Positions 29,129 through 38,766 of a DNA stretch of 46,787 bases are shown here, piece by piece. The position numbers were made by a program, and so were the translations under genes. The DNA lies in assembly GCA_003427395.1 (NCBI GenBank), contig BFEA01000402.1, positions 262,806 to 309,592 of the forward strand. Direction: 5' to 3'. The notes under the pieces are model-generated. The model was not told the DNA's origin. It searched no databases and saw only the letters and a program-made list of their open reading frames with translations. Every line of letters starts with the position of its first letter. The stretch's first letter is position 1. The DNA comes from Chara braunii. Taxonomy: Eukaryota > Streptophyta > Charophyceae > Charales > Characeae.

Positions 29129-29170
29129 CCGTACGTACGGAGGTCCTTGGGCAGACCTCCGTACGTATGG
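29129..29170. repeat. Subterminal hairpin of element A copy 1
   Basis: CCGTACGTACGGAGGTC (29129-29145) pairs with GACCTCCGTACGTATGG (29154-29170) around an 8-nt loop. The same structural position in copy 2 uses CCGAACGTTCGGGGG and its complement. Confidence 0.9.
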
Positions 29171-29634
29171 GCGTTCGGGGTCCCCGGTCGTACGGGGTTC
29201 GAACCCGACGGCATTTGACCTCCGCCAAAACTTGTTTCGGGGCCTAAAAATCATTGTTTTTTTTGTTTTTTTTTTGTTTTTTTTTTTGAGTTCTCCATGA
29301 CATGAGGGACATGCCTATACATTTCAAAGTCATTTGGCTCAACCAAATAAGAATGAAAAATCACCAAAAAATTGCGGTGTCAAAACATGCTCGCCCACGT
29401 TTTTTTTTCAGTGTTTACTTATTGTTTTCACTTTAGTTCGGGGTCTAAACAATTTTATTATTTTTTGAAACTTTTTTAGTGGGTTTTGCATTATGTGAGT
29501 ACACATCTGTAAATTTTCAGGGCATTTAGCTATGCCAAAAAAAAAAAAAAAAAAAAAATCGTCAAAGATGGGGGTGTCGAAAATGTGCTCGTGTGCTCAT
29601 TAAATTTAATTTATTTATTTTTGGGAAAATTTGT

Positions 29635-29919
29635 CTGGCGCCCCTGTATTTTGCGTTATTCGCGTCGCGCCCCTCTGATGGCCGGTTTACCCTGTCGCGC
29701 CCCTCTGAGCAGGGTTCAAATTTTCCATAAGACCCTGGTGTCGTTTGGGCCTCAAATCTTTTCGTCACGCCCCTACTAGTATCGGTCCCTAATTTGCGGC
29801 ATGCCCCTGCCGGATGGCCGTTAAAAGCCAGCGGGAAAATTTTCGGGATGCCCCTACCGGTACCATCCAACTTTTTAGCACGCCCTTACTGCCGTTGGAG
29901 GCGCTCCGGGGTGATCTCA

Positions 29920-29970
<51 letters not shown>

Positions 29971-30112
29971 ACTTTGCGTGCCAGCAATTTGCAACACCTG
30001 TACGTATATTTCCACGAACACGGGAAGATTCATTCCCTATTTGCAACTTCGAACTGAGAGAGAGAGAGAGATGCACGGCGAGCTGCGCAGAGTACCGCGG
30101 CAAACTCGTCGT

Positions 30113-30163
<51 letters not shown>

Positions 30164-30250
30164 GCGATTACTTTGCGCGCGAGCACTTTGCAACACCTGA
30201 ACGTATATTTCCACGAACACGGGAAGATTCATTCCCTATTTACAACTTCG

Positions 30251-30308
<58 letters not shown>

Positions 30309-30344
30309 CGGCAAGCTGAGGAGAGTGTCGCGGCAAACTCGCCG

Positions 30345-30387
<43 letters not shown>

Positions 30388-30717
30388 GTTTTTTTTTTCC
30401 TTTCTTTCTTTCTTGCCGCCCCTCTCCCTGCCGCGCCCGATTGTTTCCCGTGGAGAGAGAGAGAGAGAGCAGAGAGAACGGTTACGGTAGAGAGAGAGAG
30501 CACGTCTGTGGGGGCATTGCAGAAAGATGGCTTTCCTTCATGAGGGCATATAACACAGGGCTCCACAGAAATGGGACCGCCAGTCGAAGGAGGGCGTCGT
30601 GGAAAGTTGCTGTCACCACCGACAAGGGCCTGCTGAAAATATTTTTTGGCCGAGGGGCGCGACAGGGTAAACCGGTCGTCGGAGGGGTGCGAAGCGAAAT
30701 AACGCAAAATACATTGG
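29635..30717. mobile_element. Element B, ~1.1-kb inverted-terminal element nested in A
   Basis: The left end (29645-29705, TGTATTTTGCGTTATT...GCGCCCCTC) is the inverted counterpart of 30650-30713 over ~60 bp, including GGTTTACCCTGTCGCGCCCC. The interior is dominated by CT/GA microsatellites and a duplicated ~200-bp block. Copy 2 of element A lacks this segment and serves as the empty site. No transposase frame was seen. The exact target-site duplication is unresolved. Confidence 0.75.
29923..30387. repeat. Tandem block of CT/GA microsatellites inside element B
   Basis: CT runs at 29923-29966, 30114-30161 and 30345-30387, and GA runs at 30056-30071 and 30255-30304, alternate with a duplicated core. 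The core contains CTTTGCG, TTTGCAACACCTG, ACGTATATTTCCACGAACAC, GGGAAGATTCATTCCCTATT and, after the GA run, ATGCACGGC and CGCGGCAAACTCG. Opposed CT and GA runs can fold into long hairpins. Confidence 0.9.
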
Positions 30718-30920
30718 ATGTAATGCTCAGGCAAATCTTGTTTAATTTTTTTTTTCTTCATAACATATTTGTTTTTAGATTTTGTTGTTGTCGTTTTTTT
30801 TTGTCCACGTTCGACCCGAACGGTCGAACGCATCCCTAAGGGGTCCCATATGTTCGGGCGTTCGGGTTCGGGCGTTTGACCCGTCCCGCAGCCGATTACC
30901 CTATATACATATATATATAT

Positions 30921-30996
30921 CGTCACAAACAGAACTGCCCGGTAAACCATAGGCAGAGAGAAAGAAGAGGACAACAAACGAGGGGTTGTGATAAAC

Positions 30997-31002
<6 letters not shown>
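30921..31002 (+). repeat. Module C copy 1, flanked by TA microsatellites
   Basis: An ~80-bp block (GTCACAAACAGAACTGCCCG, GGCAGAGAGAAAGAAGAGGA, CAACAAACGAGGGGTTGTGA) bracketed by TA runs and lying just right of element A copy 1. It is the inverse complement of 34022-34101. Confidence 0.88.

Positions 31003-31040
<38 letters not shown>
31003..31040. repeat. (TA)n microsatellite
   Basis: 19 TA units adjoining module C copy 1. Confidence 0.97.
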
Positions 31041-31042
<2 letters not shown>

Positions 31043-33140
31043 CTCTTTTAATTTTTTTAGAGTTGTGTAAATTCATTGTGAAGGGGCTAAGGGGGTTTAA
31101 AAGGGGGTGTCTTAGTGTTATTTTGTTATTTTCGTTTAATCTCCGATTCATTGAGAAATTATGATGTGACCCTCAGCCAAAAGTTATTTGTATTGCAATT
31201 TTACACAACACAATTTGTTTTTGGATTTTTTTTTATTTTTTTTTTTTCATTGGGGTTGCCTAGAACTTTGTTCGTGAGTCATGCTCGGCCAGGCACCTGA
31301 GCGTGTATCCGGGGTACCTGAGCGTGTATCAGGGTACAAGTTGGGTGTTTGGAAGCCCGGAAAAACAGCCTGAAGGGTATTCTTATTATTTGATTATTTG
31401 ATTTTTTTATTTTATTGTTTTTTTGTTTGAAATTGGGCGAACCTTGCCCAAAAAAAAAAAAAAAAAGTGGCAAATTTAACCAATTTCACTCCGAGTGATT
31501 CAAGTCATCGAACCTCCTCCTGTTGCCACTAGGCATATTGATAAGAACATGTCCAAGAGCAAGCAAACCGTAGGGTGTGCATGGCACATCGCGGAGGGTC
31601 GGGACACCGCGCCCTCCAGTATGATCACAAAGCTCTGCCTAGCGTTCCCATTGTGTGAAAATCAACTCAACAAGCAGTATAAGACGACCTCGATTCGTAG
31701 CACACTCGTTCATCCTCACAACAATCTAAAAGTGAAGTTTTCGTATGAAATCAGCACCAACGAACGGTTCTCACTTACCACAATACAAAGAATTTTGTCT
31801 TTTATTTTGCAGCGCGCTCACTCTCCCTTCACAACGCATCGATTTAGGGTAATCCACGTAAGGTTTTGTTCGTTTTTCTTAGCAGCGTAGCGTCTTTTTT
31901 TCTCATAACGCAGTAACTTCATGGTCACATACCATAGAGATTTAAGCCTCTTATAATATACTCACAACGCATTTTCAGTCATAGCGTAGGAGCTCTGCAG
32001 CGAAACTTTTTTTTCTACACTTACATATAGCTTAGTAGCAGGGTCTCTTTCACCATGTCTAAAGCACGTTAAAAACAGGAAAAAGGAAGAGGAGGGAGCG
32101 GAGGGAAGACCCCTGAAAACCTTGCACTTCATGCCACAAAATACTATAGTTTAGAGGACAAGGATGAAAAGTTTGGGTATTGAACCCATTCAAGGGCACA
32201 CCCACGCGAATCGTTCACCGAGTGGTATGAGAGAACGTCATCCCCAACTCGGATGGAATATTATCAGAAGACGTATGAAGCGTTTTATGATGCTCCAAGT
32301 ACTTTTCCCCCTTCTTTTTCCTCTCGGGTATCAGTCACACATGTGGCTAGTAAGGTTATTGTGTCGTTCATTTTACCCTCGTCTCCTTGCGTTACGCCTG
32401 TCACTACCGCAAGCATGCATCTAATGGCTACGCCCTTTCTGTATTTGTTTTCCACTCATCTTACAACAGATTTCGTTTGCAAAAGTTTTCAAACTTTCTG
32501 CACCATCATGATTTACTATCCAGAGTATGCAGATTTTCTTCTTCACGCTCATTGTCTCTATCTTGTTATATACTTTTATAGCGTCACTAGCTTGAGAATC
32601 TAAATATTCGTAGGTTCCTTGTAAAGCGGGTCGCTTTGTCGACCACCAAATCCAGTTAGGAAGAATTAATTATCAGTCTTGCTTGAAAGATAAATCTGAT
32701 CTGATGTAAATTTAAAATTGATTTTCACTGAGACTCTAAAGTTGTAGTTATTTCATATCTTTTAATCTCTCTCAGCTTCACAGTGATGCCGAGGAGATTT
32801 CAATTTTTCACTAGTGTTATGGGCACTCTCTTCGTTAGCAGTGTCGAGGATAAAATACAAAAAACTGTTTTCCTTGTTCTCAAGATTGAGTTATGTGTTT
32901 TTTCAGTTTCCCTGACAATGAAAGGGGATATCGAACTCCATTTTCTTTCTCCGATCTAAATAAGGCGTTTCCTCAACTGTTTATTGAAATAAAAGAGATA
33001 CAAATTTTATTTTTTCCTTTTAATCTGGAAAGTTTAAGTGAACCTGCACAAACCTGCTAAACAACAAGTTTCACAAAAACAATCAAATTCTCATTAAGCA
33101 GACTTTTAGATACGCAAAAATCAAACAATAATTAAATAGA
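31041..33140. other. Unannotated, increasingly AT-rich sequence
   Basis: A 21-bp tandem pair (CCTGAGCGTGTATC) lies at 31297-31334. Open plus-strand frames at 31495-31890 and 32164-32603 show no recognisable domain. I do not call genes here. Confidence 0.45.
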
Positions 33141-33179
33141 TAAAATTTGCGTGGCATGGCGAACGTATTCGCGCCTCTT

Positions 33180-33197
33180 CACGTTCGCGCGAACGTG
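33180..33197. repeat. 18-bp perfect palindrome
   Basis: CACGTTCGCGCGAACGTG is self-complementary with no spacer. It is CpG-rich in AT-rich surroundings, about 50 bp left of element A copy 2. Confidence 0.95.
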
Positions 33198-33245
33198 CTC
33201 ACGAACAGTTTCTTTATTCTATTTGACGATATATATATATATATA

Positions 33246-33993
33246 CAGGTGTTACGTGACCGAACGTTCGGGGGGGCCCGGGCTGGCCCCCGAACGTTCG
33301 GGCGTTCGAGGGCCGAACACCTCCAGGTTTGGGCCCCGCCAAAAACTATTTTGGGGCCTAAACATAAGTTGTTTTTTCTGAATTGTTTTTTGTGAGTTCT
33401 CTATGATGTAACCTACACGCCTATAAATTTTGAAGCCATTCTGCTAAGCCAACAAAACATTAAAAATCGTCATAGATGGTGGTGTCAAAACGTGCTCGCT
33501 CACTCACCATTTTGTTTTTTTTTTCACTTTTAACTTTTTGTTTTCACTTTATTTCGGGGCCTAAAAACATTTATTATTTTTTGAAAATTTTGTAATTAGT
33601 TATTGATTATGTAAACTACATATATGTAAATTTTCAGGGTATTTATCAATGCCAAAAAATAATTAAAAATCGGCGAAGATGGCGGTGTCGAAAAGGTGCT
33701 GACACACTAACTTGTTTTAGTTCTCTTTTTATTTTTTCTTATTTTTATCATAGTGTTTATTTTCTGTATTTGATTTTTAATTCAAATTTGGTAAAGAATT
33801 TGGATGTAGTGCCCTGGCAAATGTTGTTTAGTTTATTGTTCTCCATAACATAGTTTGTTTTCGGATTTTTTTTTTTTTTTTTTTTTTTTTTGTCTGCGTT
33901 CGGCCCGAATGGCCGAACGCCTTCCGAAGGGGTCCCGTACGTTCGAGCATTCGGGTTCGGGCGTTCAGCTCATCCCGAACGCCGACAACCCTG
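33246..33993 (+). mobile_element. Element A copy 2, TA-flanked hAT-like (748 bp)
   Basis: It starts CAGGTGTTACG and ends, in reverse complement, CAGGGTTGTCGG. The flanking 8-mers are TATATATA and TATATATT, compatible with an 8-bp target duplication but not proof of one in a TA repeat. Subterminal hairpins occur at 33260-33301 and 33896-33920 (GCGTTCGGCC/GGCCGAACGC). There is no coding frame. Small CAGGG-ended elements with 8-bp duplications are typical of hAT-superfamily MITEs. Confidence 0.72.
33260..33301. repeat. Subterminal hairpin of element A copy 2
   Basis: CCGAACGTTCGGGGG (33260-33274) is the perfect complement of CCCCCGAACGTTCGG (33287-33301), with a 12-nt loop. Each arm is itself a CCGAACGTTCGG palindrome. 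Confidence 0.93.
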
Positions 33994-34021
33994 TATATAT
34001 TTATATATATATATATATATA

Positions 34022-34101
34022 AACAGTTTGTCACAGCCCCTCGTTTGTTGTCCTCTTCTCTCTCTCTGCCTACGGTTTACCGGGCAGTTCTGTTTGTGAC
34101 G
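34022..34101 (-). repeat. Module C copy 2, inverted
   Basis: Reverse complement of 30921-31002 with a few differences, again bracketed by TA runs (33994-34021 and 34102-34126) and again just right of an element A copy. Confidence 0.88.
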
Positions 34102-34144
34102 ATATATATATATATATATATATATACTCGATGAAACTCCGACG

Positions 34145-34196
34145 AAACAGTTTGTCACAGCCCTTCGTTTGTTGTCCTCTTCTCTCTCTCTGCCGA
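34145..34196 (-). repeat. Module C copy 3, partial
   Basis: AACAGTTTGTCACAGCCCTT, GTTTGTTGTCCTCTTCTCTC and TGCC repeat the left ~50 bp of copy 2 in the same orientation. TA runs follow at 34207-34240. Confidence 0.85.
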
Positions 34197-34379
34197 AGTG
34201 TAGTCGGTATATATATATATAGTTGGTATATATATATATTCGGTTTTTTATTTTTAACTCATGATTGGCTACGAATTTTAACATTATTTTAAGACAAAAT
34301 TTTCTTGTATTATATATTTTTTCATATTGCAACTTACTGCGGTAAGGTTGTATCTTAGCCCCGACGATCAATAACATTT

Positions 34380-35560
34380 TTCATACATAATAAATCCTAA
34401 GTGTAGACAACCAGCAAGCATATCAAATCTACAAGCAAGTTGCCCATGCCATAAATAACTAAACAAATATTTTTCAAGAGACGTCCCTCCAGTCTCAAAA
34501 GACACTAAACAACGAAAAGACAACAAGTAACAAAATATTTCCAAGAGACCACCCTTCGACCTCAAGAAAACGGAAGGTATTGACCTCGGAGAGGTCTGCT
34601 CTGTCATCTGAAAATTTTATAAGACCTCATGTAAGCCTAAAAAAAAATTAAAATATTAGTTTCAGAAAGGTTTCTTTCCTCGTCTGAGATTTTTTTTATA
34701 GATAACTTAGTCAAAAGCGCGAAGTTATTTTACTAATAACCTTTAGTCAAGTAAAGTTGAACTTCTTTATGTCCATTAAATATATATTTTTTTTTATTAC
34801 TCGAATAAGTTCCGATCACAGTTTATGAAATTACTTTCAAAAACTTATAAGATGTTGATAATGCATTAAACTTAGGAAGATGAAGCCTTATCACTTCTAC
34901 TGTAGTTGCATCTCGCAGTAACCCTCCATTTTATGGTTTTGATATGCACAAGGTGACAATACCTCACTCTTTGTGATAAGTTAACTCTTTTTAACTTAGA
35001 TATTTGCATAAATAAGAACCTGAATCATATAAAAATAATATAGATATTGTTTTAGTATTCATCTCTTAGTTCTTTGGATTAAAAACGAATTGTTGAAAGG
35101 AAGAGAAAAAATAACTAAAATTTATTGTCATTCACTCTCACTTGTCTTTCCTTCTTACTTGAGACTATTTTACTATACGATAATCAACTGCATTTCTTCT
35201 TTCTTTTGGTGATCGTAGGAACGAAATCAGATATTATGAAGATAAACTTCATGAACCTTAACCCTGCTACGATATTATGTACTCTTGAGTCATTCATTTA
35301 AGAAATATCATAAACCTTTTGTTCTGCTTCACAAGTAATTATATAAGGACCAAGTCATTGAGATTCTTAACGTTTAATTCATCGAGTGCTTAAATGACTG
35401 TCATAAACTTTGTTTTTCTTAATTATCTCTTCTTATTTCAACTTTCTTGACCAAAAAGTTTGTTGATTGTCATTATCTTTGTTGCAATCAGTAACGTATG
35501 ATCAACTTTTAATATTTGTTTCATTTGATTCAAAACATTTATGAAATCTAATATTTTTTG
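34380..35560. other. AT-rich unannotated sequence
   Basis: No recognisable domain. It lies 3' of the integrase remnant on the minus strand, where the downstream part of the retroelement and its 3' LTR would be expected. No LTR pair was identified by eye. Confidence 0.45.
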
Positions 35561-35579
35561 TCTCTTTCTTGACTTTACC

Positions 35580-35800
35580 AAGTATGGAATATGCTTTTAA
35601 TAGATATGGTAGCATACCAATTGTACCACAAGGTGATTGGTGCATAGTTAGTGGTCATCTTAAGAGAGATGTTGCAACATAAACTGCAACTCTTAACATT
35701 TTTTGCCAATTGCTGATATTTCCTTCACACAACTTTGTCCCTGAATCCTTCAAAGTTTTGTGACGTCTCTCAACTAAAACATTCACCTGAGGGAGATAAA
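35580..35800 (-). pseudogene. Integrase core remnant
   Basis: The minus frame reads YLPQVNVLVERRHKTLKDSG then CEGNISNWQKML. This matches the YHPQ.NG.VER.H..LK...W pattern of retroelement integrases near the catalytic Glu. One in-frame stop lies downstream of this motif, and the stretch toward 36020 carries several more. Confidence 0.82.
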
Positions 35801-36020
35801 CAATCACATTATTTATTCAGACACTATTCTGAAAGTGTTTCTTCTTATAACCTCATTTATGGATTTCGATCCTCTCTCTAAATAAAAGATTTGATGAAAC
35901 GATCTCAAAAATAAATTTTCTCTATCAAATCAACCACTTGTTCGATTGTCTTCATTTCATGGCATTTGCTTCAACACAGTCAAAAAAGTTATATCTCACG
36001 TTCAATATATATCTCATTCT

Positions 36021-36272
36021 TCATTTGCCTCGAGGCATAGTGATGGGATCTAAATGAACTCGGTTGTATGGCTCTACCGAAATAATGAGAAATAAAAGTT
36101 TGGTTATTCTTATTCTAAACCTATTTTGGCACAATAAACATGATATGTAAAATTTGTAAGTTATATCGCTCATATCATACCATAAATAATTCTTAGCAGT
36201 TTTAGAAACAGTTGCCTCAGCGGTTCGATGACCACATGCACCTCCTATGTCTAGAGCAATAATTATTTTCAA
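36021..36272 (-). pseudogene. Integrase N-terminal zinc-binding remnant
   Basis: An 83-codon frame contains GACGHRTAEATVSKTAKNYL, then YDMSDITYKF and SCLLCQ, and later VHLDPITMPRGK. The C-x2-C, the upstream His and the Y-L-W-x-x-M run resemble the H2C2 integrase domain leading into the first catalytic Asp (VHLD). The HHCC His pair is incomplete (only GHR is clear). Confidence 0.78.
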
Positions 36273-36859
36273 TTGTCTATCTATTTTTTACACATCACTT
36301 TCGATGGAGACAATTCACTATTTTTATTCACAAAGATAGACCTCTTTTATAAAAAAAAAAATTCCCTTAAACTTTTGCAGTGTTATTCTTTCATCTTCTT
36401 TCTTTGTAGTACCTTTCCAATCTTTTCACAAATTTTCTCATATTCTTCAAAGTCAAGTTAATTTTTTTCCTTTTTCTTTTCAATCTCCTCTCCATTTTTT
36501 GAACCAGACATTTCCTCTAGTTTATGAAGAACCACAACCCCTACATTGACTCTCGCATACAAATCAAGAATTTCACCCCAAGAGTCGCTTTCTTCAAAAA
36601 TTTCCGAACGTTGACCCCAAGAGTCGCTTTCTTCAGGCCACAAACTTTTCTTGTAAAAGTTAAGTTCGATGTCTTGTAATTTTTACCATCTTCTTCATTC
36701 ACAAATTAATCGACAAATGTTGACTGTTCAATCATTTTTAATACCTTCATGATTATTTATTCTTCACTCAATTTGTCTTAAGCCATCTCCTCGATTTTTT
36801 CAATTGCATCTTTTCAAATTTAAAGGCAAAGATCATGATAAAAACAATTCATCTGCTTA

Positions 36860-37150
36860 CCCTAAAATGTAAATGTTGGTGTTTTTTTTATGACATCAAT
36901 TATTGTCGATGCATCAGTCCTCAGAACGAATCTTCTTCCAAGCACATAGTGGCTAAAATAATTGAGGTAGTGAATTATTGTAAGTAGTTCTTCCCTATAT
37001 TGCGTGTAGCCTCTTTTAGTCAAAATAAGAATCCTGTTCATAAACCTCAAAGGTCTCTTCGTACCATTTTTATCCTTCTCTATAAGTACTCCACCAAAAA
37101 CAACTGGTTCTCCATCTGCCTCGATGACAATTTTTGTTTTGCATTATCAT
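36860..37150 (-). pseudogene. RNase H domain remnant of Ty3/gypsy pol
   Basis: The minus frame reads EADGEPVVFGGVLIEKDKNG, then RGYTQYREELLTIIHYLNYF, SHYVLGRRFVLRTDAST. It shows the Y...EL(L)A/TI..L..(F/W)..Y(L/V)LG..F.(L/V)RTD signature of the pol RNase H region. It is open for ~90 codons, longer than its neighbours. Confidence 0.88.
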
Positions 37151-37229
37151 CATAAGAGACTCCCAACAACACACCTCCATCATTTAAATTATTTTGTTGA
37201 TTTTAACAACAATTTTTTTTTTCTTTGTT

Positions 37230-37575
37230 CATGATAAATCAACCCATTGTCTTACCATCTCTCTCAGAGGCTATGAAAGGGTAGAAAAATGACGGATGAA
37301 GATCATCCAGAACTCGTAGACACAAAAAAACATACCTCACTCAATTAAGAGGTAAGAATAAGTTAAAAATATTATTTATTTTCCTAGGGTCGGAGCGCCT
37401 ACCTTTAGAGAAGCATCTGAAGCCTATGATGGTCACTTTTGTCTGAAATAAAAGATACTTAGGTCCGTAGGCAGTCAGATTTTATTTTTGAAGTCTGTCT
37501 ATGAGCAACTTTACACCTTCAGCATGCTTCAAAACAAACTTTTTAACACGATTTAGTCTTCTCAACATATTTTTC
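37230..37575 (-). pseudogene. Reverse transcriptase thumb/connection remnant
   Basis: One frame with two stop codons reads MLRRLNRVKKFVLKHAEGVK, KYLLFQTKVTIIGFRCFSKG and RRSDPRKINNI. This corresponds to the H...L..V......G..L...K..F....V..LG...S..G...DP.KI segment after the YVDD box. The YVDD palm itself, upstream near 37600-37680, is too decayed to read. Confidence 0.82.
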
Positions 37576-38038
37576 CTTTCTAATTGAGTTGATCGATATT
37601 TGTGTTTATGACGATTTTCAAGTAGTAACCATAAATGTATGTTTTTTCTCAATCTTTAAATCCTGTTGTATAATCCATGATGATTCATTATTACTTAAAG
37701 ACTGGATATTTTTCGTTATATACAAATACTCAAGGTGCAATCATGATTCAGTTCTACGACCACGAATCGCAACAATTTAGTGAAAGTATTTTAAACTATG
37801 GTCAAATCACAAGGTTTCATGAATCTGTGAGGAAAAAAAAAATATTTATATTCAAGAGATAATTAAAGTTCAAATTTTAACTTGTCTGATGTAAATAGCA
37901 AGGTATCTACAACCCATGGTCGTAAACCTTATTTTACAAGTTAGAAGTGACTCGTTCATTTGAACACGAAAATTTAAAGCTAAGTAGTTGACCTCCATTT
38001 TTTTTCTTTTAATCGATTTCTAAAACTATTTTCTCAAC

Positions 38039-38482
38039 TTATGTGCTAAGGTCATTGTTTTTTTTTAAAACAAAGTCATTTTTTTTTCCCATCATTATAG
38101 TAATCGCATCATTAATCATCACCCCACATTTTAACCCCCTCATGAGAAATGTATATTTTTTTCTTCCTTTGTTCATTCTTTTGAGATGAGAGGTTATTTC
38201 CTGCTCATTAAGAATCTCATTCAACTTTTCTTCAGTCTTCATTTTTTTATTTTCCTCAATCATCTCAGGTGTTAAGCTAGCCTGAAAATTTTTTACTTCA
38301 CCGATTAGAATACCAAATTCCATGATGACTTCAAATGTTATCATTTTAACTGAACAAGCAGGCCTACTGAAAGAATACTTCACTACTGGCAAATAACTTC
38401 GTGATGTAGACTTATTTTTGAGTAGGTAACTACTTAAAGAAGTTTTATCAGAGAAGTTTTCCTTCAACATCATAGATTGCAA
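38039..38482 (-). pseudogene. Open frame between zinc knuckle and RT, unrecognised
   Basis: A 147-codon frame rich in Lys, Glu and Met (includes FQASLTPEMIEENKKMKTEE). By position it should correspond to the protease/linker part of pol, but no D-S/T-G active site is visible, so the assignment is positional only. Confidence 0.35.
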
Positions 38483-38719
38483 AGACAGTTCAATTGCAGC
38501 TGAAGGAAAACAAGTTTCTGCACAAGTTCTTCAAGCAGTTCATTAACGAGAAAATAAACATTCATATTAGTTTTTATCTTTTTTTTTTTTTTTGTTCTCT
38601 TCGTCATTCAGGGCAAGTAGTCTCATCCCTCTATGATGTTTGAGATGCAGTTTGTTCCAAGGGATGTCACAAACATGACTCATATCATCCTTTTTCAAAA
38701 CCTCATTTTTCACATTCTC

Positions 38720-38766
38720 TTCGAACTATTTGTTGTAGGTAGTAGTATGACCTTCATCACCACAAT
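38720..38766 (-). pseudogene. Gag zinc-knuckle remnant
   Basis: The minus frame reads FTCHHCGDEGHTTTYNK, a CX2CX4HX4C knuckle in which the last Cys is replaced by Asn, followed by a stop. It lies between the gag-like and pol remnants, where the nucleocapsid part of gag belongs. Confidence 0.72.

Larger units (their letters stand above)
29116..30903 (+). mobile_element. Element A copy 1, TA-flanked hAT-like, interrupted by element B
   Basis: The left end AGGGTCACCAGC and the reverse complement of the right end, AGGGTAATCGGC, form imperfect terminal inverted repeats. Both ends abut TATATA microsatellite DNA. Subterminal hairpins are present at both ends (29129-29170, and CGTTCGACC/GGTCGAACG near 30808-30830). 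Internal text (CTGTAAATTTTCAGGG, TCGGGGTCTAAA, GGTGTCGAAAA) is colinear with 33246-33993. Nested element B occupies about 29635-30717. No transposase frame was seen, so it is non-autonomous. Confidence 0.72.

Noticed and set aside
30240-31151. 303-codon minus-strand frame
   Set aside because: It reads through GA/CT and TA microsatellites and two transposon ends, giving Ser-Leu, Arg-Glu and Tyr-Ile repeats; it is not a protein gene.
33227-34001. Firm 8-bp target-site duplication for element A copy 2
   Set aside because: The flanks are TA microsatellite on both sides, so matching 8-mers are uninformative. Assignment to hAT-like elements rests on end sequence and resemblance to element D instead.
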